DNA of 52,890 bases. Source: Pseudomonas abyssi. Lineage in GTDB: Bacteria; Pseudomonadota; Gammaproteobacteria; Pseudomonadales; Pseudomonadaceae. Positions 46,138 through 52,890 of the stretch are shown in pieces. How positions within the stretch are numbered: position 1 is the stretch's first letter; each line of letters opens with the position of its first letter. The notes beneath the pieces are model-generated. The model worked only from the letters and a program-made list of their open reading frames with translations, did not search any database and was not told the DNA's origin. The position numbers and the translations under genes are program-made. The stretch spans positions 1 to 52,890 of the forward strand of contig NZ_NTMR01000030.1 of assembly GCF_002307495.1 (NCBI RefSeq), written 5' to 3'.

Positions 46138-46602
46138 TTACAGTGCCTGGACTGCAGCCAGTACCTCGGCGACGTGCCCTGGCACCTTCACCTTGCGCCA
46201 CTCCTGGCGCAATACACCTTGTTCGTCGAACACAAAGGTGCTGCGCTCAATCCCTTCATATTCCTTGCCGTAGAGCTTCTTGGGCTTGATCACGTCGAAC
46301 AGGCGGCAGAATGATTCGTCCGGATCGCTGATCAATTCGAACGGGAACTCGTGTTTGGCCTTGAAGTTGCTGTGCGTACGCAGGCTGTCACGCGAAACGC
46401 CATAGATCACGGCGCCAGCGTCGGTAAAGGCCGCGTAATTGTCGCGGAAGTCCTGGCCTTCAGTGGTGCAGCCGGGGGTGTTGTCCTTGGGATAGAAGTA
46501 AATGACGACCTTCTTGCCGGCCAGACTTGCAGGCGTGACGGTCTGGTCGCCGGTAGCGCTGGCGCTGAAGTCGGGGAAGGGCTGATTCAGTTCAACGGAC
46601 AT
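46138..46602 (-). CDS. bcp: Thioredoxin-dependent thiol peroxidase (Bcp/PrxQ)
   Basis: 154 residues. Reduces hydroperoxides (EC 1.11.1.24). Peroxidatic Cys45 in YPKDNTPGCTTEGQDFRDNY. E. coli Bcp has its resolving Cys at +5, but here that position is Gln, so this enzyme is either 1-Cys or uses the later Cys in DESFCRLFDVIKPKK. The end KVKVPGHVAEVLAAVQAL is typical. It is followed on the minus strand, upstream, by gcvR, the usual pair. Confidence 0.93.
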   Translation of the reverse strand: MSVELNQPFPDFSASATGDQTVTPASLAGKKVVIYFYPKDNTPGCTTEGQDFRDNYAAFTDAGAVIYGVSRDSLRTHSNFKAKHEFPFELISDPDESFCRLFDVIKPKKLYGKEYEGIERSTFVFDEQGVLRQEWRKVKVPGHVAEVLAAVQAL

Positions 46603-46623
46603 GGGCGGTCTCCTCGTCGGATA

Positions 46624-47181
46624 TCAGTGCAGTGGGCGCCAGGGTTCGATCACAGCATCCAGGTTCAGTTCGTCGCAAAAGTCCAGAAACTGCTCTCGCA
46701 GCCAGCTCAGCTGAGTCTGCGCCGGAATGGCGATGGTCAGCGTCAGGTTTAGCATGGGCGTACCCGTGTGCTGAGCCTGGTAGGTGAAACTTTGCAGCTC
46801 CTCGATGTCGATGCTCAGTTGCTGGAAGAAGTTGCATAGCTCGCCGACCAGTTCGGCGCGTTGTGCAGCGGTAACAAAGACGTTGTACGGCAGGGCCTGC
46901 GGGCGTTCGTCCAGGCTGTGGCTGCGCGACATGGAGAGCAGGATGTGTTCGCGCTTGGCCAGCGGCGGCAGCAGGGTTTCCAGTCGTGCCAGGGCATCCC
47001 AGTTGCCGCTGACCTGCAGCAGTAACACGGCACAGCTGCCGTGACGACTCATGCGGCTGCTGACAATCTGGCAGCGATGTTCGGTGCACAGGCGGGTCAA
47101 CAGGCTGGCCAGCGATGTGGTTTCCTGGCCCATGACGTTGATGACCAGATATTGCTCGCGTTGACCCGGTGGGGTGGACAT
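46624..47181 (-). CDS. gcvR: Glycine cleavage system regulator GcvR-like, tandem ACT domains
   Basis: 185 residues. Two ACT domains: residues about 10-90 (YLVINVMGQETTSLASLLTR, CTEHRCQIVSSRMSRHG) and 95-180 (LPYNVFVTAAQRAELVGELC, FFQQLSIDIEELQSFTYQAQ). In E. coli GcvR binds GcvA to repress the glycine cleavage genes and releases it with glycine. No gcvA or gcv genes are in the window. It lies between bcp (same strand) and divergent dapA, as in P. aeruginosa. Confidence 0.87.
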   Translation of the reverse strand: MSTPPGQREQYLVINVMGQETTSLASLLTRLCTEHRCQIVSSRMSRHGSCAVLLLQVSGNWDALARLETLLPPLAKREHILLSMSRSHSLDERPQALPYNVFVTAAQRAELVGELCNFFQQLSIDIEELQSFTYQAQHTGTPMLNLTLTIAIPAQTQLSWLREQFLDFCDELNLDAVIEPWRPLH

Positions 47182-47368
47182 GGTGATCCTCTAATTCACG
47201 GAAGCGCCTTGTGGGCGCGATAGACAAGCGCCTATTGTCCCAGCCTGCCGGAGGCGGGGCAACTGCCCATGCTGCTGGCACGCAGAACTACCGGCAAATG
47301 CGCTGCGCGTCTGGTGCTAAGGCGCTAGGGTACCTGCAGCGGCCGTGAGGAATTAATCAGCGCGTCGC

Positions 47369-47397
47369 TTGTACTGGCTGCGGGGCGAAAGTACCAT
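47369..47397 (+). promoter_or_regulatory. Possible sigma-70 promoter of dapA
   Basis: TTGTAC (47369-47374), 17-base spacer, TACCAT (47392-47397), 30 bases before the dapA start. Box matches are weak (3/6 and 4/6), spacing is ideal. Confidence 0.35.
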
Positions 47398-47427
47398 TGT
47401 CGTTTATTGTTCCAAGTGGAGAGTTGC

Positions 47428-48303
47428 ATGATCTCGGGCAGTCTGGTGGCGCTGGTTACACCCATGGATTCAAACGGAGACCTGGATTGGCAGGCTCTGG
47501 AGCGCCTGATCGACTTCCACCTGGAAAAGGGTACCGACGGCATCGTTGCGGTGGGTACCTCCGGCGAGTCCGCTACTCTGGATATGGCTGAGCACAAGGA
47601 GGCCATTCGCCGCGTTGTGCAGCAGGTCGCTGGCCGTATTCCGGTGATTGCCGGCACTGGCGCCAACTCCACGCGCGAAGCCGTCGAGCTGACCGAAGCC
47701 GCCCGCAGCGTCGGCGCAGATGCCGCCTTGCTGGTCACGCCCTATTACAACAAGCCGACCCAGGAAGGCTTGTATCTGCACCACAAGCATATCGCTGAAG
47801 CCGTCGCCATTCCGCAGATCCTCTATAACGTCCCCGGTCGCACCGCCTGCGACATGTTGCCGGAAACGGTTGAGCGCCTGGCAGCCATCGACAATATCGT
47901 TGGCATCAAGGAAGCCACCGGTGACCTGCAGCGCGCCCGCGAAGTGATTGAACGGGTGGGCGACCGCATGGCGGTGTATTCGGGTGACGATGCCACCGCA
48001 GTCGAGCTGATCCTGCTGGGCGGCAAGGGCAACATCTCCGTCACTGCCAACGTCGCGCCTCTGCAGATGCATGAAATGTGTGCCGCCGCCCTGCGCGGCG
48101 ACGAGGCAACGGCGCGTCGTCTTAACGAGGCCCTGATGCCGCTGCACAAGGCGCTGTTTATCGAAGCCAATCCGATTCCCGTCAAGTGGGCCCTGCTGGA
48201 AATGGGCCTGATTGCCGACGGCATTCGCCTGCCGCTGACCCCGCTCAGTGCCCGTTGCCATGACACCGTTCATGGTGCATTGCGTCAGTGTGGCCTGCTC
48301 TAA
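47428..48303 (+). CDS. dapA: 4-hydroxy-tetrahydrodipicolinate synthase
   Basis: 291 residues from ATG 47428 (TGGAGAG at 47417-47423); an in-frame upstream start at 47407 lacks a site. Condenses aspartate semialdehyde with pyruvate on the lysine/diaminopimelate pathway (EC 4.3.3.7). Schiff-base Lys161 in [11 protein letters not shown], Tyr133 in [12 protein letters not shown] and the T-S pair at 44-45 in [10 protein letters not shown] give the same numbering as E. coli. Start of the dapA-bamC-MBL run. Confidence 0.97.
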   Translation: MISGSLVALVTPMDSNGDLDWQALERLIDFHLEKGTDGIVAVGTSGESATLDMAEHKEAIRRVVQQVAGRIPVIAGTGANSTREAVELTEAARSVGADAALLVTPYYNKPTQEGLYLHHKHIAEAVAIPQILYNVPGRTACDMLPETVERLAAIDNIVGIKEATGDLQRAREVIERVGDRMAVYSGDDATAVELILLGGKGNISVTANVAPLQMHEMCAAALRGDEATARRLNEALMPLHKALFIEANPIPVKWALLEMGLIADGIRLPLTPLSARCHDTVHGALRQCGLL

Positions 48304-48337
48304 TCAATCGGAACACCTGTTGACCAAGGAAACATTT

Positions 48338-49477
48338 ATGAAGCCTGTGCTGAGCGCACTGACCCTGGGAATTTTGGCCAGCCTGAGCGGCTGTGGGTAT
48401 TTGATGGGAGACAACGGCTACTTCCGTGACCGGGCCGGCGACTACCAGCAGGCTGAGGTCAAGCCTCGCATGACCGTACCGGCAGATCTCGAAAGCAAGC
48501 CGATGGGGGATCTGTTGCCGGTGCCGGGTCAGGTTGCCGCCGCGCCGCAGCCGGGTGAAAAGTTTGAAACCCCGCGCCCGCGTCCGATGGCCGCTGGTGT
48601 CGACACCTCGACCTTCTCGCTGCAGCAGGAAGGCAGCCAGCGTTGGGTGCTGGCGCAATTGCCGGCCTCTGAAGTCTGGCCGCTGCTGCAGCGCTTCTGG
48701 TCTGATTATCGGGTGCCGATGGCGCGCAGCGATGCCGCCCTGAGCGAAGCCTCTACCCAGTGGGTTGATTTCAGCCAGTCCACCGGGAATCCGTTGGTGC
48801 GTCGTATGCTGCCGCTCGTCCAAGAGGGGCAGCGCATCGATGATGAGGAGCAGCGCTTCCGCGTGCGTCTGGAGCCGGGGGTCAACAACGGCACCGCAGA
48901 GATCAAGGTACTGCATCAGGCTCGAGACCTGGGTGATGACGACAGCGAGTGGCCCAGCCGTTCCGACAACACCAACTTTGAGCGCGCTCTGCTCGCCGAG
49001 CTGGAAACCTACCTGAACCAGAGCACCAGCACCGATGGTCCGGCGCTGGTCTCCAGCATTATCAACAGCGGCCCGGTAGAGACCAGTCTGGAGCAGGACG
49101 GCGCTGGCAACAGCGTGTTGTACATGCTGACCGACTTCAACCGTGCCTGGTCTGATGTAGGCGAGGCGCTGGCACGCGCGGACGTCTACGTCACGGACTA
49201 TAACCGCAGCTCCGGTGTCTACTACGTCAACTTGGATCAGACCCGCTCCGAGCAAGAGGAGGAGCCTGGCTTCTTCGCGCGCTGGTTCGGTGGTGATAAC
49301 GAAGACGAGCAAGTTGAATATGACGGCAGCCAGCTGCAGGTGCGCCTGACGCCGACCTCCAACCGTATTGAAGTCAGCGTTGATGCCGGCATTGAACACG
49401 CGGCCGACGGAACCACCGCCCGTGAGCTGCTCGAGCGCATTCAGCGCGGCCTGAATGAGCGGCCGCCGCGGCAGTGA
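48338..49477 (+). CDS. bamC: Outer-membrane assembly lipoprotein BamC (NlpB)
   Basis: 379 residues from ATG 48338 (AAGGA seven bases upstream). Lipobox LSGC with Cys19. An N-terminal unstructured stretch follows (GYFRDRAGDYQQAEVKPRMT, the BamD-binding region), then two helix-grip domains: residues about 95-210 (RWVLAQLPASEVWPLLQRFW) and 265-375 (LYMLTDFNRAWSDVGEALAR, YYVNLDQTRSEQEEEPGFFA). Accessory part of the BAM complex for outer-membrane protein insertion. The downstream start overlaps its stop (GTGA). dapA-bamC is a classical neighbour pair. Confidence 0.93.
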   Translation: MKPVLSALTLGILASLSGCGYLMGDNGYFRDRAGDYQQAEVKPRMTVPADLESKPMGDLLPVPGQVAAAPQPGEKFETPRPRPMAAGVDTSTFSLQQEGSQRWVLAQLPASEVWPLLQRFWSDYRVPMARSDAALSEASTQWVDFSQSTGNPLVRRMLPLVQEGQRIDDEEQRFRVRLEPGVNNGTAEIKVLHQARDLGDDDSEWPSRSDNTNFERALLAELETYLNQSTSTDGPALVSSIINSGPVETSLEQDGAGNSVLYMLTDFNRAWSDVGEALARADVYVTDYNRSSGVYYVNLDQTRSEQEEEPGFFARWFGGDNEDEQVEYDGSQLQVRLTPTSNRIEVSVDAGIEHAADGTTARELLERIQRGLNERPPRQ

Positions 49478-50235
49478 GGTACTGCTCCCTCGGCAGCGGT
49501 AGTCGTGGCAACGGCACCTTGATCGAGCAAGGTGCCAGCCGAGTACTGGTGGATTGCGGCTTCAGTTTGCGCGCCACCGAGCAGCGCCTGCGCCAGGCCG
49601 GCACCAGTGGCGACCAGCTCAGTGCCATCCTGGTTACCCATGAGCACAGCGACCACATTCAGGGCGTGGCCAAGTTGGCCCGACGTTATGAACTACCGGT
49701 ATACCTGACGCCGGGCACTGGCTATGCGCTGCGCGAGGAGTCGGGGCTGGATATTCGCCATATCGATCTCCACAGGCGCTTTGCTGTTGGCGAGCTAGAG
49801 GTTACCCCGGTTGCCGTGCCCCATGACGCCAGAGAGCCCTGTCAGTACGTTTTTGACAACGGGCGCCAGCGTTTTGGCGTGCTGACCGATACCGGCACCA
49901 TTACACCCTGGATTGTCGAGCAATACGCCGATCTGGATGCACTTTTCCTGGAAGCCAACTATGATCCGCACATGCTGTCTAGCGGCCCCTATCCAGCGTT
50001 TTTGAAGGCCCGGGTTGGCGGCAATCTGGGTCATCTGAGCAATCAGCAGGCGGCCGGTTTTCTCCGGGGCGCCGGCCTGGAGCGACTGCGGCATATTGCT
50101 GTGGCGCACATCAGTGAAAAGAACAACCGCCCGGAGCTGGCGTTGGCAGCGTTGCAAGACGCGCTGACAGACTGGTCCGGCGAGCTGCTGCTGGCGCAGC
50201 AGGACCAGGGGCTGCCCTGGCAATCAATTCAGTAA
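49474..50235 (+). CDS. MBL-fold metallohydrolase, YycJ/WalJ-like
   Basis: 253 residues, GTG start overlapping the bamC stop by four bases. Metallo-beta-lactamase fold: [19 protein letters not shown] at the N terminus, metal ligands His56, His58, Asp60 and His61 in [11 protein letters not shown], further ligands in [13 protein letters not shown] and [10 protein letters not shown]. It matches the YycJ/WalJ branch, in which Gram-positive members are exonucleases linked to DNA repair. In pseudomonads it sits between bamC and purC; its substrate is unknown. Confidence 0.9.
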   Translation: MRYCSLGSGSRGNGTLIEQGASRVLVDCGFSLRATEQRLRQAGTSGDQLSAILVTHEHSDHIQGVAKLARRYELPVYLTPGTGYALREESGLDIRHIDLHRRFAVGELEVTPVAVPHDAREPCQYVFDNGRQRFGVLTDTGTITPWIVEQYADLDALFLEANYDPHMLSSGPYPAFLKARVGGNLGHLSNQQAAGFLRGAGLERLRHIAVAHISEKNNRPELALAALQDALTDWSGELLLAQQDQGLPWQSIQ

Positions 50236-50272
50236 CTGCCCATCACCATTTTGCGGACAGCGGGAGCCGATA

Positions 50273-50986
50273 ATGGAAAAACGTAACGAACTCTATCGCG
50301 GTAAAGCTAAGTCGGTTTATACCACCGACGACCCGGATCGCCTGGTCCTGCTGTTCCGCAACGACACCTCCGCCTTTGATGGGAAGAAGATCGAACAGCT
50401 CGATCGCAAGGGCATGGTCAATAACCGCTTCAACGCCTTCATCATGCAGAAGCTGGAAGACGCGGGTATCCCGACCCAGTTTGACGCACTGCTGTCTGAC
50501 AACGAGTGCTTGGTCAAAAAACTCGACATGATTCCGGTCGAGTGCGTGGTGCGTAACTTTGCTGCCGGCAGCCTGGTCAAGCGCTTGGGCGTGGAAGAGG
50601 GCATGGCGCTGACCCCGCCGACCTTCGAACTGTTCCTGAAAGACGACGCCAAGGGCGACCCCTTCATCAACCAGTCCCACGTTGTCACTTTCGGCTGGGC
50701 GACCGCTGAACAGCTGGCGCGCATGCAGGAGCTGACCCTGAAGATCAACGACATCCTCAAGGGGCTGTTTGATGAGGCCGGCCTGCTGCTGGTCGACTTC
50801 AAGCTGGAGTTTGGTCTGTTCAACGGCGAAATCGTACTGGGTGATGAATTCAGTCCGGACGGCTGCCGCCTGTGGGACAAGGAGACCCGTAAAAAGATGG
50901 ACAAGGACCGTTTCCGTCAGGGTCTGGGCGGTGTGATCGAAGCCTACGAGGAAGTAGCCCAACGCCTCGGCGTGCCGCTGTCCTGA
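50273..50986 (+). CDS. purC: Phosphoribosylaminoimidazole-succinocarboxamide synthase
   Basis: 237 residues. Joins CAIR and aspartate with ATP (EC 6.3.2.6) in purine synthesis. [20 protein letters not shown] is the ATP-binding start; SICAR signatures [20 protein letters not shown] and [20 protein letters not shown] are complete, and [20 protein letters not shown] follows. Usual bacterial length. tRNA-Ser follows 53 bases downstream. Confidence 0.97.
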   Translation: MEKRNELYRGKAKSVYTTDDPDRLVLLFRNDTSAFDGKKIEQLDRKGMVNNRFNAFIMQKLEDAGIPTQFDALLSDNECLVKKLDMIPVECVVRNFAAGSLVKRLGVEEGMALTPPTFELFLKDDAKGDPFINQSHVVTFGWATAEQLARMQELTLKINDILKGLFDEAGLLLVDFKLEFGLFNGEIVLGDEFSPDGCRLWDKETRKKMDKDRFRQGLGGVIEAYEEVAQRLGVPLS

Positions 50987-51039
50987 GCATCTTCGGCTAC
51001 CGCATTGTCAGCAAAAGCTGGTAATATGCGCGCCGACTT

Positions 51040-51129
51040 GGAGAGTTGCCAGAGTGGTCGAATGGGACGGATTCGAAATCCGTTGTACGGGCAACCGTAC
51101 CCAGGGTTCGAATCCCTGACTCTCCGCCA
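51040..51129 (+). tRNA. tRNA-Ser (anticodon CGA)
   Basis: 90 bases with encoded GCCA end. Acceptor GGAGAGT/ACTCTCC; anticodon stem ACGGA/TCCGT with loop TTCGAAA, CGA at 51074-51076; long variable arm (TACGGGCAACCGTA), the class II mark of serine tRNAs; T arm CAGGG-TTCGAAT-CCCTG. Complete. A TAATAT -10 lies at 51022-51027. Confidence 0.96.
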
Positions 51130-51130
51130 A

Positions 51131-51169
51131 TAAACAAAAACGCCCAGCCTAGCTGGGCGTTTTTGTTTA
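51131..51169 (+). terminator. Rho-independent terminator of tRNA-Ser
   Basis: TAAACAAAAACGCCCAGC (51131-51148), loop CTA, GCTGGGCGTTTTTGTTTA (51152-51169): an 18-bp perfect stem whose right arm supplies the U-tract. Begins one base after the tRNA. The right arm alone recurs in the tandem repeats downstream. Confidence 0.9.
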
Positions 51170-51560
51170 TCCGGTGAGCTCTCGGTGAGAACCCTCGTTC
51201 GACCGAGCCTGCCGCGCAGGCGAGGAACGCCGGAGCACAGCGACGGCGGCCCCTCGAAGAGGGGTGAGGTGCGCAGCGCCGAATAATCCCTGACGAAGCC
51301 TCAGACGGCACAGTCCTTCGCCTAGCTGGGCGTTTTTGTTTATCCGGTGAGCTCTCGGTGAGAACCCTCGTTCGACCGAGCCTGCCGCGCAGGCGAGGAA
51401 CGCCGGAGCACAGCGACGGCGGCCCCTCGAAGAGGGGTGAGGCGCGCAGCGCCGAATAATCCCTGACGAAGCCTCAGACGGCACAGTTCTCCGACTAGCT
51501 GGGCGTTTTTGTTTATCCGGAGGGTTCTCGGAGAGAACCCTCGTTTGGCCGAGTCGGCAC
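51147..51560 (+). repeat. 173-bp tandem repeat, two full copies and a diverged third start
   Basis: Copy 1 from 51147, copy 2 from 51320, third partial from 51493 to about 51560; the period is 173 in both steps. Copies 1 and 2 differ at only a handful of positions. Each starts with the right arm of the tRNA-Ser terminator and then holds CTCGGT...ACCGAG, GCCTGC-CGC-GCAGGC, CCCCTC-GAA-GAGGGG and GGYGC-GCA-GCGCC hairpins (copy 1: 51181-51207, 51207-51221, 51250-51264, 51268-51280). The one change inside a stem (T51270 to C51443) turns a T-G pair into C-G. The open frame across it on the minus strand is not convincing as a gene. Confidence 0.85.
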
Positions 51561-51632
51561 ACCAGCAAACCTGAGCAGAACAACCATTGCGTTGGTAGAG
51601 CTAAGTCGAACAGGTTGGTGGTTTGGCCGGTT

Positions 51633-51965
51633 CTATGCTTTTCGTTCAGCGCTTTGCGATAGCTTGCGCAAGCGCTCAGAGCCGTCTTCAGCCAGGTAGT
51701 CTCTCGCAATGTGAGTGGCAGAAAACTCACTCTGTGTTCTGCCGCGCAACATCTCCTTAAAGCGCTCGGAGCCATCCTCAGCCAAATACGTGTTTGTTGG
51801 CACCTCATAGAGCGATGCTCTGATTTCTGCTGCCTTGCTGCGCAATTTAATAAGACGCTCCGCGCCATCCTCGGCATGAGCAACACCAACAGAGGAGCCA
51901 ATGAGCACGGCGGCTGATACCAGCGCTGCCAGTACAGTAAAAGATGGGCGATTTGACACTTTCAT
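51633..51965 (-). CDS. Small exported protein with three AEDGxER repeats
   Basis: 110 residues from ATG 51965, with GGAGGT seven bases upstream; the longer frame to 52100 lacks a start signal. Signal peptide FTVLAALVSAAVLIGSSVGV ending VAHA, cut after residue 31. The mature 79 residues are three units of about 30: AEDGAERLIKL at 31, AEDGSERFKEML at 62, AEDGSERLRKL at 92, the last two preceded by Y-L. There are no cysteines and it is highly charged and helical. Small secreted proteins with similar short D-G-x-D/E-R repeats exist in pseudomonads, to my recollection without known function. It stands alone between the tandem repeats and hsdR. Confidence 0.75.
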   Translation of the reverse strand: MKVSNRPSFTVLAALVSAAVLIGSSVGVAHAEDGAERLIKLRSKAAEIRASLYEVPTNTYLAEDGSERFKEMLRGRTQSEFSATHIARDYLAEDGSERLRKLSQSAERKA

Positions 51966-52386
51966 TTTGTGTACCTCCAGAACCATTTCGACTTGAGGCG
52001 CACTGTTTGTACGAGCACCTTCAAGATTCCTGCAGAGCAAGCGCTTTGGCCTTCTGCTTGGGTGATACGGTAAAGAGTTGGCGAAAAACGCGGTACACAT
52101 ATGCTGTCGAGTGAATGCCTAATCCTCTTGGGTGGAATTTGATTTTCTTCTGGAGGTGATGCGTAGGCGCCGTTTTTCGGTGCTTTCAGGCAAGATGTAA
52201 CAATGCTCTCGAATTATTGCCTATTGCTGTTTGCCTATATGTCCAAAAAACAGCTTTTGCCTCGCCGTGATGCAAGAGCGGCTTGGCTATGCGCTGACGG
52301 ATAAAAATCAATGGAGTGTGTGCCGGGGTTAAGATCAGGCCATAGCCGCCTTATACAAATGGCGGCCGACCAATGACTCTTGGCAG
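51966..52386. other. Non-coding region between the exported repeat protein and hsdR
   Basis: About 420 bases, more AT-rich than the core genes. It should hold the promoter of the exported repeat protein and the 3' flank of hsdR on the minus strand. A 13-codon frame (ATG 52159, behind GGAGG) is too short to support. No tRNA, attachment repeat or strong terminator seen. Confidence 0.5.
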
Positions 52387-52890
52387 CTATAAGAAGGCGG
52401 ACAGCGATGCTCTGTGTGTCTTGTAATTTTCCGCTTGCTCGAAGATTTCTTTATACACTTCATCCCGGTCTACCGGCGGGTAGCCATGCTTGGCCAACAG
52501 CAGTATCAGATCGACCTTCAACTCGGCCTTGATGTCCTCGCGCTGGCTCCAGTCGGTGTATCGCACCTTGTCGTCCACCACGGTTTTTACCTCGGCGGCC
52601 AAGGCGAGCAGCTTATCTTCGGGGTAGCTGAAGTCGTATTTGATGGCCAGCTCTTTGAGAATGTCGTAGAAGGCTTTTTCTTCCAGATCAATGCCCAGAT
52701 CGGCGTAGGAGTCGCGCTCTGACTTCAACGCTTGAATCAGGCCAACGATTTCGTCGGAGAACTCTTCGAGCACCTCGCTCACCAAGACATCTTCTTCCCT
52801 GCGCTCGTTGTAATGCTCTACCAGTGCCTTGAATTTCTTGGCAAAGTCGATGCCTTTGGTTTTATTGGTGGCGGCGGCAAAAACTGAGTG
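52387..52890 (-). CDS. hsdR: Type I restriction enzyme HsdR, C-terminal fragment
   Basis: The frame enters from the right window edge and stops at TAG 52389-52387, leaving 167 residues. TNKTKGIDFAKKFKALVEHY, DLGIDLEEKAFYDILKELAI, DKVRYTDWSQREDIKAELKV and YPPVDRDEVYKEIFEQAENY form the C-terminal helical domain (DUF3387) that binds HsdR to the methylase core in EcoR124-type systems. The nuclease and helicase domains, and presumably hsdM and hsdS, are outside the window. No break is visible in this part. Confidence 0.88.
   Translation of the reverse strand, partial: HSVFAAATNKTKGIDFAKKFKALVEHYNERREEDVLVSEVLEEFSDEIVGLIQALKSERDSYADLGIDLEEKAFYDILKELAIKYDFSYPEDKLLALAAEVKTVVDDKVRYTDWSQREDIKAELKVDLILLLAKHGYPPVDRDEVYKEIFEQAENYKTHRASLSAFL

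Noticed and set aside
51147..51560. CRISPR array interpretation of the repeats behind tRNA-Ser
   Set aside because: The unit is 173 bp with no short repeat/unique spacer alternation, and no cas genes are present.
51167..51901. 244-codon minus-strand frame through the 173-bp tandem repeats
   Set aside because: It reads the terminator arm and repeat hairpins and runs out of frame through the exported repeat protein; the apparent protein repeat is the DNA repeat.
52159..52200. 13-codon frame (MRRRRFSVLSGKM) behind GGAGG
   Set aside because: The spacing to the ATG is only two bases and the frame is too short to support from sequence alone.

Overview
The window is a chromosomal segment of about 60% GC from a gammaproteobacterium of the Pseudomonadaceae. 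The run hda / DUF2069 / wrbA / arsC-like / yihY / proS / oprD-type porin / HIT / slyX / cold-shock / dps / aspS / yebC / ruvCAB / ybgC-tolQRAB-pal-cpoB / queC / tRNA-Lys / nadA / bepA / tusA-like / perM / bcp / gcvR / dapA / bamC / purC / tRNA-Ser follows, as I recall it, the core order around PA0944-PA1013 of Pseudomonas aeruginosa. Moderate GC and acidic proteins would suit a marine or halotolerant relative such as Halopseudomonas, but that is inference.

Left edge (1-1460): the right end of an IS66-family element abuts an IS3-family element that keeps both transposase frames, a canonical A-AAA-AAG frameshift site and its right end, but no recognisable left end. The IS66 element seems to have landed in the IS3 leader.

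1464-6687: an arginine deiminase operon, antiporter-arcA-arcB-arcC, behind a plausible FNR/Anr-type promoter and closed by a strong terminator. The antiporter is of the YfcC/DcuC type, not the usual ArcD. The pathway turns arginine into ornithine, CO2, ammonia and ATP.

6872-14745: a sugar-lactone-oxidase-like flavoenzyme coupled to an alanine-racemase-fold PLP enzyme, an unknown anchored protein, a PA1024-like flavin enzyme with an upstream palindrome, an HxlR regulator, a ten-repeat Sel1 protein, and a 3-hydroxyacyl-CoA dehydrogenase.

14789-28566: purM-purN-DUF3108 on the minus strand; DUF2066-hda on the plus strand; a minus-strand redox cluster; yihY-tlpA-like-acyP on the plus strand; twin 20-bp palindromes; then a minus-strand block of lytic transglycosylase, lipoprotein, proS and porin; then HIT-slyX.

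28576-51169: the core housekeeping run: membrane cold-shock protein, dps, aspS, yebC, ruvCAB, Tol-Pal, queC, tRNA-Lys, nadA, bepA, tusA-like, perM, bcp, gcvR, dapA-bamC-MBL-purC, tRNA-Ser. queE is not between cpoB and queC.

Right edge (51130-52890): accessory DNA behind tRNA-Ser. It holds a 173-bp tandem repeat rich in triloop hairpins, a small exported protein with three AEDGxER repeats, and the 3' end of a type I restriction hsdR. This tail and the coupled oxidase/PLP pair are the least explained parts.
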